Positions 1-5,583 of a DNA stretch of 10,462 bases are shown here, one piece after another. The stretch is from Muribaculaceae bacterium. Lineage in GTDB: Bacteria > Bacteroidota > Bacteroidia > Bacteroidales > Muribaculaceae. The first letter of the stretch is position 1. Each line of letters opens with the position of its first letter. The DNA is taken from NCBI GenBank assembly GCA_029056365.1, contig JAIDBM010000062.1, positions 1 through 10,462 of the forward strand, read 5' to 3'. Made by a program: the position numbers and the translations under genes. The notes under the pieces are model-generated. The model was not told the DNA's origin and ran no database searches. It worked only from the letters and a program-made list of their open reading frames with translations.

Positions 1-504
1 CGGCAACATATAATCCACCATCTTTTCTCTGAAAAGAAACACCGAATCTGTATAAGTTGTCAAAGTGGAATATTCTCTGACATAGGCCAGAACATGCAAC
101 ACCCGCCGTCGGCGCGATTCCACCACTACTTCGGGTAATTCTGATATATTTTCAGATAGGAAAATAGTATCCGGACACTCTTCCATGACTGTCTTTTCTT
201 GAAATCCAAGATAGTGGATGGTTATCGGGTAGCTGTTCCTCGCCAACTTTGGTAATACTCCGTTGTCATCGGTCATGTCTATTACGACTCCATGCCTGTC
301 GTAGACAGAGGCGTTTGGCAATGGAATACGTGTTATCGAATCAACAACCACGGCATTAATTCGGTTCCCGCCTTTGACCTGCGGTTTCCCATCTTTTACA
401 ACCACTCCATTGAGCTGCCGGGCTGAAAGCGTATCGGCCACAACCGTCTGAGCATAGGTGGCTATGCTATATAGAATTATTATGACAAGGAAGACTTTTT
501 CCAT
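1..504 (-). CDS. Secreted protein with carboxypeptidase-regulatory-like domain, partial (C-terminus beyond window)
   Basis: An open frame of 168 codons runs from an ATG at 504 to the left edge with no stop, so only the N-terminal part is visible. Residues 1-18 form a signal peptide: one Lys, a hydrophobic stretch (VFLVIIILYSIA) and a small-residue end (TYA, then QT), so export across the inner membrane is expected. Residues about 40-110 read like the Bacteroidetes CarboxypepD_reg-like beta-sandwich: 'VVDSITRIPLPNASVYD', then 'MTDDNG', then 'ITIHYLGFQEK'. A link 'ISELPEVVVESRRRR' follows, as where such domains join a larger C-terminal region. The remainder (HVLAYVREYSTLTTY, then DSVFLFREKMVDYMLP) resembles conserved Bacteroidales proteins of unknown function that I cannot name. 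G+C is visibly lower (about 37-53% in lines counted) than in the genes to the right. The ATG is chosen because it begins the signal peptide and follows a TAAATTTG box. Confidence 0.8.
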   Translation of the reverse strand, partial: MEKVFLVIIILYSIATYAQTVVADTLSARQLNGVVVKDGKPQVKGGNRINAVVVDSITRIPLPNASVYDRHGVVIDMTDDNGVLPKLARNSYPITIHYLGFQEKTVMEECPDTIFLSENISELPEVVVESRRRRVLHVLAYVREYSTLTTYTDSVFLFREKMVDYMLP

Positions 505-522
505 AGCGATATATCTTAGACG

Positions 523-530
523 CAAATTTA
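523..530 (-). promoter_or_regulatory. Bacteroidetes -7 box (TAAATTTG) for the gene at 1-504
   Basis: The minus strand reads TAAATTTGC 18 bases before the ATG at 504, an exact match to the TAnnTTTG -7 element of Bacteroidetes primary-sigma promoters. No convincing TTTG lies 19-23 bases further upstream; the nearest CTTG (545-548) is only 14 away. The call therefore rests on the -7 box and its position. Confidence 0.55.
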
Positions 531-618
531 CTCCAAATTACATTCAAGACCATCTTCCTAAACCTTATTTAATCTTAAAAGCCCGATAATTAGAGCCGGT
601 TCGACAGAATGCGGATAA

Positions 619-756
619 TGCACTTCGGAATCAGCCGACTTCGTGCACCATGCCTCTGAACCTGCGGTATGGTACAACATGCAGGGCATCCGCATCGACG
701 AACCCCGCAAACCCGGTCTGTATATCCGCAACGGTAAGAAAACAATAGTGAATTAG
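619..756 (+). pseudogene. Orphan C-terminal remnant of a secreted Bacteroidales protein
   Basis: One plus-strand frame is open from just after a TAA (616-618) to a TAG at 754-756. Its second half reads like a protein C-terminus: 'VWYNMQGIRIDEPRKPG' followed by 'LYIRNGKKTIVN'. This pattern (YNxQGxR, a Pro-containing turn, GLYIxNGKK, a final hydrophobic-basic residue) is a recurring tail of secreted or surface Bacteroidales proteins. About 25 preceding codons (SADFVHHASEPAV) look compatible, but no start codon or upstream domain exists. The next upstream codons in frame are broken by the TAA. I infer the 3' end of a gene whose body was deleted, left together with its terminator at 784-830. A very short expressed peptide starting at the internal ATG (679) is possible but unlikely. 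Confidence 0.55.
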
Positions 757-783
757 AGCATAGAACTCTTTCACAAACAGAAG

Positions 784-830
784 CCGGAGGAACACGCCAA
801 AATATGTCATGGCATGTTCCTCCGGTTTTT
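784..830 (+). terminator. Strong intrinsic terminator, plus-strand orientation
   Basis: The left arm CCGGAGGAACA (784-794) pairs perfectly with TGTTCCTCCGG (815-825). A C/A mismatch and GCC/GGC (796-798 with 811-813) extend the stem inward around a 12-base loop. TTTTT (826-830) follows directly. The T-run lies on the plus-strand side, so it ends transcription coming from the remnant at 619-756. On the minus strand the stem is followed only by CTTCTGTTTG, so it would be at best a weak terminator for the hexosaminidase ending at 845, although that is the only functional gene adjoining it. Confidence 0.85.
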
Positions 831-844
831 ATTAGCTGACAGTG

Positions 845-3178
845 TCAGTCAACGATTATTTCATCGACAAAAATGAATGCCGGATATCCGGCGGCCAGGG
901 TATGCCATGCCGGAATGTGCTTGAGGCTTTCAGCTTTCACTCTGAGATAACGCACCGTCTGCGGCTCGAATTCAATCCGGTGGCGGCGCAGTTCGTGGCT
1001 GTGATGGTCATCGACAGGATATTCCCGGCGTGCTATGGGTGTGAAGTTCTTACCATCGTCCGAGCCTTCGATTTCGATAAGCGGGGTATCATAAATCCAT
1101 GCTCCCGGTTCGATGTAGTTACACAGCGACACACTGCTCACCTGAGTACCCTCGCCGAGATCTATCACCGCATCGAGATCAGCCACCTGGAAACCGAGCC
1201 AGTTCCCATCGGCATATATGTCGGAACCGTATTTGCCGTCGACAAGTGTCTGTGCCCCGTTTCCGGCATAGGAGCGGTGGGGCGGAACGGCAAGAGTAAT
1301 CGGACGGCACGTAGCCTTGTTGAAAGTAACACTGTCGGTATATATCTTCGACCGGCTGTCGGAACGCACTGCAACAGCCTTGACGATACATGTTGAATCG
1401 AGCATGAACGGTCCGCTGTAGGCTGCCGATGCCTCCGTCGGGTCGGTTCCGTCGGTGGTGTAGTATATAGGCGCGTCATCTACAGTAAAGAGGCTCACCT
1501 CAATGGCATGCTCCTCGGGTTTCGGAGTAAGGCGCCCGCTTATATTGTACAGATGGGTGGCATAGCGGTATCCGTTTGCCTTGTAGTGCGCTATGAGCTG
1601 CGACAGACGTTTGGTAAACGATTCGTAGTCGCGTCTTTCGGGGTTACACCACTGAACTTCGCTCAATGCCGCCATGCGGGGCAGAACGGCGTACTGGACG
1701 CCACTGAAGGTAGGAATGTATTCGGTCCACAAATTGGCCTGCACACCTATGATATGCGCTTTTTCCTCATCACTGAGATCATCGGGTGTAGGATTGAAAT
1801 TATAAACTTTTTCAACCGGCAGATAGCCGCCTGCCGCATCAGGTTCGCCCGGGTCGCGGTCGAGAGTCTGATAGTAGTCGAAATACATGTAGCCGGTAGG
1901 AGTCATTATGGCATCGTGCCCCATTCTGGCGGCAACCTTGGCTCCCTGCTCGGTCTGCCACGACATCACAACCGCTCCCGGAGCCAGACCGCCCTCAAGA
2001 GTCTCGTCCCAGCCTATCATTTTGCGTCCGTGGGCAGTAAGGAAGTCGCTGGCATGATGTATCAGATAGCTCTGGAGCTGTTCTTCCACCGTACCCTTTT
2101 CGCTGGCCTTCAAACCGAGCTGCCGTGCCTTGGCGTGACATTTCGCACAGTCTTTCCAGCGCAGTTTCGGACATTCGTCGCCTCCCACATGTATATACTC
2201 CGACGGGAATATATCAAGCACCTCTGCAAGCACGTCGTCGATAAAAGCAGGCACCGAGTCGTTTCCGGCGCAAAGCACATCCTCGCTCACGCCCCATCGC
2301 AGCCATACCTCGTACGGTCCACCGGTACAGCCGAGTTCCGGATAAGCCTTCAAGGCTCCGAGCATATGGCCGGGCATATCGATTTCAGGAATCACGGTTA
2401 TATGGCGGTCGGCGGCATACCGTACTATGTCGCGGGCCTCCTCCTGAGTGTAGAATCCGCCATAGGGAATGGAGTCCGACGAGCTCATGTCGTGGCCGAT
2501 ACAAGTGCCGTTACGTTTCGAACCCACTTCTGTAAGGAGCGGCCGGCTTTTGATTTCAAGGCGCCAGCCCTGGTCGTCGGTCAGATGCCAGTGGAAGCGA
2601 TTGATATTATGCAGCGCGAGCATGTCGATATAAGTCTTCACCGAATCGACCGGAAACCAGTGGCGGCTTACATCAAGATGCGCTCCACGGTAGGCGAAGC
2701 GCGGATAGTCGGTAATCACCACAGGCGGAAATTTCACATCAGCGCCATCGGTAGCACCGGGTATCGATTTACGCAATGTCTGAATTCCGTAGAAGGCTCC
2801 GGCGGCGCTGCTTCCGCATATGCTGATGCCGTTGCGGTTCACAGAGAGTGTATAGGCCTCCGGATTAGCATCGCTGTTGCCAAGCGAGAGTGTTATCGCA
2901 TTTGACTCAGGCACCGATTCAACTATTTCGGGGGTATGTCCGGTGAGGTCGCCGATATATCCGGCAAGAAGTTCGGCATCGCGCCGCAGCGCCGAGTCGG
3001 CTGTCGTATATGCTATGACGGTTGATTTGTCGAGAACGAAACTATCGCCATCGGCCATGTCAATCTGTTGAGGCAGCGGAATCACATCATAGTCGGCAGT
3101 GACTTCCCTGGAAGTACAGGCAGTGAGGACAAATCCTGCCGCCACCGCCATCAGAAAACGTAGTCTGTTGATTTTCAT
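845..3178 (-). CDS. Beta-N-acetylhexosaminidase, GH20 lipoprotein with C-terminal discoidin-like domain
   Basis: It hydrolyses terminal beta-linked N-acetylglucosamine or N-acetylgalactosamine by GH20 substrate-assisted catalysis. The 777-residue product starts with a lipoprotein signal (MKINRLRFLMAVAAGFVLTAC). The lipobox LTAC puts the acylated Cys at 21, so it should be membrane-anchored, periplasmic or surface-exposed. Domains in order: GH20b-like N-terminal domain (about 31-155); TIM-barrel catalytic domain (about 159-511) with RGAHLDVSRH near its start; HVGGDEC with the catalytic Asp334-Glu335 pair; GWDET at 389-393; and NLWTEY with an active-site Trp near 484. A short beta domain with YYTTDGTDPT follows (about 556-621), as in chitobiase-type C-terminal domains. 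Last is an F5/8-type (CBM32-like) domain (about 631-777) with DLGEGTQVSSV and VRYLRVKAES. The ATG at 3178 is preferred over a GTG at 3205, which lies inside the -7 box. Exact glycan specificity cannot be told; nothing in the window makes it part of a polysaccharide utilisation locus. Confidence 0.93.
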   Translation of the reverse strand: MKINRLRFLMAVAAGFVLTACTSREVTADYDVIPLPQQIDMADGDSFVLDKSTVIAYTTADSALRRDAELLAGYIGDLTGHTPEIVESVPESNAITLSLGNSDANPEAYTLSVNRNGISICGSSAAGAFYGIQTLRKSIPGATDGADVKFPPVVITDYPRFAYRGAHLDVSRHWFPVDSVKTYIDMLALHNINRFHWHLTDDQGWRLEIKSRPLLTEVGSKRNGTCIGHDMSSSDSIPYGGFYTQEEARDIVRYAADRHITVIPEIDMPGHMLGALKAYPELGCTGGPYEVWLRWGVSEDVLCAGNDSVPAFIDDVLAEVLDIFPSEYIHVGGDECPKLRWKDCAKCHAKARQLGLKASEKGTVEEQLQSYLIHHASDFLTAHGRKMIGWDETLEGGLAPGAVVMSWQTEQGAKVAARMGHDAIMTPTGYMYFDYYQTLDRDPGEPDAAGGYLPVEKVYNFNPTPDDLSDEEKAHIIGVQANLWTEYIPTFSGVQYAVLPRMAALSEVQWCNPERRDYESFTKRLSQLIAHYKANGYRYATHLYNISGRLTPKPEEHAIEVSLFTVDDAPIYYTTDGTDPTEASAAYSGPFMLDSTCIVKAVAVRSDSRSKIYTDSVTFNKATCRPITLAVPPHRSYAGNGAQTLVDGKYGSDIYADGNWLGFQVADLDAVIDLGEGTQVSSVSLCNYIEPGAWIYDTPLIEIEGSDDGKNFTPIARREYPVDDHHSHELRRHRIEFEPQTVRYLRVKAESLKHIPAWHTLAAGYPAFIFVDEIIVD

Positions 3179-3204
3179 ATGGTAATTCAAGGTTAATATT
3201 TTCA

Positions 3205-3235
3205 CAAAGTTAAATAAAAAGAGCGATTACTCCAA
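3205..3235 (-). promoter_or_regulatory. Promoter of the hexosaminidase gene
   Basis: The minus strand carries TAACTTTG (3205-3212), matching the TAnnTTTG -7 element. A TTGG at 3232-3235 within ATTGGAG is a one-mismatch -33 element, with a 19-base spacer. Transcription would begin near 3200, leaving a leader of roughly 20-25 bases to the ATG at 3178. The promoter sits inside the 64-base gap behind the CobW gene, so the hexosaminidase can be expressed independently of it. Confidence 0.6.
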
Positions 3236-3242
3236 TATCGGC

Positions 3243-4490
3243 CTACTTTTTCAGGCAATTGTCGAGCGCGGACTCAATGGCATTGCGGTCGAGATGCTGG
3301 CCTATAATCACGAGCTTGGTCATACGGTCGCCCACCTCCGGATCCCAGTCGGCGGCGAGCCTCGGGTCAGCATCCATCAACTCCTGCAATTCATCAGCCG
3401 GAGCTGTCGCATACCAGTAGCCGGCCTCCTGCAGTTTCTTCTGCACTCCGGCCTGCTCGAACAGATACGACATGTCGGTGTTGTCGGCGAGATAGATTAT
3501 TCCTTTGGTCCGGATTATATTCCGTGGCCACTGTTTGTCGCAGAAATAGTCAAAGCGGTTGAGGTCGAAGGGTTTGCGCCGATAGTACACAAAAGTCTGT
3601 ATGCCATATTCTCCGGCTTCACCCTCTCCATGTGCGTGATGATGGCCGCATGTGCAATGACCGTCGCCCTCACAGCCGTCGTCGTGGCAGTGATGGTGGT
3701 GCTCCTCACCGTGGTCATGATGGTGCTCCGTGTGGCGGCATTCCTCCGGGTCCGGAGCCTCAAGTTCTTTCACCCAGGTGGCGGAAGTGGCCACGTCTTC
3801 AAAATCGAAGCGGGCGGTATCGAGTATGCATCCGAGGTCAATATCGCAGTAGTCGCAGCCAATAATCTGTGCCTTCGGCTGAATGGCCCGCACTATGGCG
3901 CGTATTCGCGCGGCCTCTTCGGCCGACACCTCGCTTATCTTGTTCAGCAGGATAATGTTGCAGAATTCAATCTGCTGGATAATAAGATTCGACAAATCGT
4001 CATCGCTCTCCGCCGCCCTTTCGCCGAGCTGTTCGCCGCAGGCAAACTCGCTCTGCAGGCGCAGGGCATCGACCACAGTCACTATGCAGTCGAGAACCGG
4101 CAGACTGCCGTTGAAGCCCGGACCAGCCATTGCCGGAATAGTACAAATACTCTGCGCTATCGGAGCCGGCTCGCATATGCCGCTGGCTTCTATCACTATA
4201 TAGTCGAAACGTCCGGTACTGGTAATATCGGTAATCTGTTTGATAAGGTCCATCTTAAGTGTGCAGCATATGCAGCCGTTCTGCAATGCCACAAGATCGT
4301 CCGAGGCCTGGTCCTGCCCCACCACACCGCCTTTCTGAATCAGTGCGGCATCAATGTTCACCTCGCCGATATCGTTTACGATAACGGCAAAACGTATTCC
4401 CCGCCGGTTGTCGAGAATACGGTTCAGAAGTGTTGTCTTACCGCTGCCGAGGTATCCCGTCAACAGCAGCACAGGTATATTTTTATTCAT
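3243..4490 (-). CDS. CobW/COG0523-family G3E GTPase, putative metal chaperone with His/Cys-rich linker
   Basis: G3E GTPases of this family deliver metals (Zn, Co or other) to client proteins using GTP; the client is not known here. In the 415-residue product, IPVLLLTGYLGSGKTT carries the P-loop (about residues 12-20). NGCICC (72-76) is the family's metal-binding CxCC motif. EASG (101-104) is the Walker B region. NKIS (183-186) stands where NKxD is expected, so the usual guanine-specifying Asp is Ser. Residues 251-287 form a linker with 15 His and 5 Cys, followed by a CobW C-terminal domain (about 295-395; FVYYRRKPFDLNRF). I place the start at 4490 because it puts the P-loop at the usual distance and leaves a leader after the TAAATTTG box. 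An in-frame ATG at 4505 would add five residues but lies only 8 bases from that box. It is divergent from the PAS/pgeF pair. No Zur site or B12 genes are visible, so the metal is open. Confidence 0.88.
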   Translation of the reverse strand: MNKNIPVLLLTGYLGSGKTTLLNRILDNRRGIRFAVIVNDIGEVNIDAALIQKGGVVGQDQASDDLVALQNGCICCTLKMDLIKQITDITSTGRFDYIVIEASGICEPAPIAQSICTIPAMAGPGFNGSLPVLDCIVTVVDALRLQSEFACGEQLGERAAESDDDLSNLIIQQIEFCNIILLNKISEVSAEEAARIRAIVRAIQPKAQIIGCDYCDIDLGCILDTARFDFEDVATSATWVKELEAPDPEECRHTEHHHDHGEEHHHHCHDDGCEGDGHCTCGHHHAHGEGEAGEYGIQTFVYYRRKPFDLNRFDYFCDKQWPRNIIRTKGIIYLADNTDMSYLFEQAGVQKKLQEAGYWYATAPADELQELMDADPRLAADWDPEVGDRMTKLVIIGQHLDRNAIESALDNCLKK

Positions 4491-4513
4491 ATTCCGAGTG
4501 TTCATTATATTTG

Positions 4514-4521
4514 CAAATTTA
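4514..4521 (-). promoter_or_regulatory. -7 box (TAAATTTG) of the CobW-family gene
   Basis: The minus strand reads TAAATTTGC, an exact TAnnTTTG match, 23 bases before the ATG at 4490. No good -33 TTTG is found at the expected distance (around 4541-4545). The box also argues against translation starting at the nearer ATG at 4505, which would leave almost no leader. Confidence 0.5.
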
Positions 4522-4544
4522 CGAATTAAAATCGGAATTACCGG

Positions 4545-4575
4545 CTTGCCGCTATCCCGAAAATCGTTAACTTTG
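4545..4575 (+). promoter_or_regulatory. Promoter of the PAS/pgeF transcription unit
   Basis: CTTG (4545-4548) and TAACTTTG (4568-4575) match the Bacteroidetes -33 and -7 elements, with a 19-base spacer. Only 5 bases (CAGAT) separate the -7 box from the ATG at 4581. The transcript would therefore be leaderless or nearly so unless another start site is used. The region is back to back with the CobW promoter box at 4514-4521. Confidence 0.6.
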
Positions 4576-4580
4576 CAGAT

Positions 4581-4934
4581 ATGGACAATACAAACATTCC
4601 CGACTGGGCATTCCGGATGAACTGCGCAGTCACCGTGGCCGATGCCCGCTGTAATATTATTTATATGAACGAACGCTCCCGTCAGACATTTGCCTCACGC
4701 GGAGGCGCCGACCTGATCGGACACAATCTCATGGACTATCACAACGAACGGTCGAAGGCCATCATACTCCGCCTGCTGTCGGAAGGCGGGTCCAACGCCT
4801 ACACAATCGAAAAAGAGGGAGTTAGAAAAATGATTTTCCAGTCGGCATGGTTCGATGAACATGGCAATGTGGCCGGACTCGTGGAGCTTTCCATGGTCAT
4901 ACCCGACGATATGCCCAACTACATTCGCAGCTAA
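4581..4934 (+). CDS. Small stand-alone PAS-domain protein (117 aa)
   Basis: The whole protein is one PAS fold with no output domain, signal peptide or membrane segment, so it should be cytoplasmic. Features in order: NCAVTVADARCNIIYMNERS (about 14-33) is the opening beta-hairpin and helix, in the familiar 'VxDxxxxIIYMN' form. LIGHNLMDYHNERS (45-58) carries the conserved helix with His54. EGVRKMIFQSAWFDEHGNVAG (about 79-99) with LVELSMVIP provides the closing beta-strands. The DYHNERS segment resembles PAS domains linked to DUF438-type proteins ('CHxxxS'), some of which bind cofactors; whether this one does is unknown. It may act as a ligand or redox sensor, or as a protein-interaction module that works in trans. 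It ends 10 bases before the pgeF start on the same strand, so the two are probably co-transcribed. No gene name is supported. Confidence 0.8.
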   Translation: MDNTNIPDWAFRMNCAVTVADARCNIIYMNERSRQTFASRGGADLIGHNLMDYHNERSKAIILRLLSEGGSNAYTIEKEGVRKMIFQSAWFDEHGNVAGLVELSMVIPDDMPNYIRS

Positions 4935-4944
4935 TAACCGTACC

Positions 4945-5583
4945 ATGGCCGGATATCCCATTGATTTCAACGCAGGCGGCAGAGTGTCGGCAGGCGTATG
5001 CTCCGATGCCAATACTCTCGGGAACACCATACTGCTGCCATCGCAGACTCACAGCTGCAATGTCGCCGTTGCCGACAGGATGTGCGTTCTGCCCGACACC
5101 GATGCTGTCGTAACACGTGTGCCGGGCCTCAGAATAGGCATCCGCACCGCCGACTGCATCCCCCTGCTGCTGTACGCGCCCGACATCGGGGCCATTGCGG
5201 CCATACACGCCGGCTGGCGCGGTTCGCTCGGCGGAATTGCCACCCGCACTGTATCGGTCCTGCAAGGCATCGGAGCCGATGTGTCATTGCTTCAGGCCGC
5301 ATTCGGCCCGGGCATTTGTGTGAGCTGTTATGAGGTGAGCGCCGAACTTGCCGAAGAATTCCGCAAGGCCGGCTTTTCCGACTGCATAGCCGGAACAAGG
5401 CATCTCGACCTTGAAGCGGTGAACCGCCGCCGACTCACCGACATGGGCGTGCCGCCGGAAAATATAAGGCCGAAGTCCCGTTGTACATTCGAGACTCCGG
5501 CCTTGCCGTCGTGGCGGCGCGATGCCACCACGAAAAGATTGGTAAGCTGGATTGAGCTACATCAGCTCACCACCACCAGATGA
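4945..5583 (+). CDS. pgeF: PgeF/YfiH-type peptidoglycan editing factor (multicopper polyphenol oxidase-like)
   Basis: Members of this family (PF02578) remove wrongly incorporated residues, for example L-Ser in place of L-Ala, from peptidoglycan precursors; some have been described as purine nucleosidases or laccase-like enzymes. In the 212-residue product the three metal or active-site residues are in place: His36 in PSQTHS, Cys71 in RTADC and His88 in HAGWRG. Supporting motifs are AAFGPGICVSCYEV (about 118-131), HLDLEAVNRR (153-162) and a late WRRDATTKRLVS (190-201) where the family has a conserved RR and GRxxS. The start is the ATG at 4945, 10 bases after the PAS stop; upstream in-frame codons overlap the PAS gene and show no family similarity. 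Family members usually run 230-260 residues. Here the segment between the GG-S-G start and QTHS is about 30 residues short. The 3' end overlaps the end of tyrS by 22 bases, convergently. Confidence 0.85.
   Translation: MAGYPIDFNAGGRVSAGVCSDANTLGNTILLPSQTHSCNVAVADRMCVLPDTDAVVTRVPGLRIGIRTADCIPLLLYAPDIGAIAAIHAGWRGSLGGIATRTVSVLQGIGADVSLLQAAFGPGICVSCYEVSAELAEEFRKAGFSDCIAGTRHLDLEAVNRRRLTDMGVPPENIRPKSRCTFETPALPSWRRDATTKRLVSWIELHQLTTTR

Noticed and set aside
1508..2905. 465-codon open frame on the plus strand, antisense to the hexosaminidase
   Set aside because: It lies wholly within the GH20 gene, shows no recognisable domain, and arises from codon bias in the real frame.
3179..3205. GTG at 3205 as start of the hexosaminidase
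   Set aside because: It falls inside the -7 box, and the added nine residues would precede a complete lipoprotein signal that begins at the ATG at 3178.
3222..3243. Hairpin behind the CobW gene as a terminator
   Set aside because: Only a four-base stem (CGAT/ATCG) forms before the CTCTTTTT run, too weak to call.
845..4490. A polysaccharide utilisation locus around the GH20 gene
   Set aside because: No SusC, SusD, sulfatase, other glycoside hydrolase or hybrid sensor lies in the window; the neighbour is a metal-chaperone GTPase.
3294..4529. 411-codon open frame on the plus strand, antisense to the CobW gene
   Set aside because: The minus-strand frame has clear P-loop, CxCC and CobW motifs; the antisense product is low-complexity (Val/Met/Ala-rich) opposite the His-rich linker.
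4855..4944. Upstream in-frame extension of pgeF
   Set aside because: It overlaps the PAS gene in another frame and encodes a sequence unlike any PgeF N-terminus.
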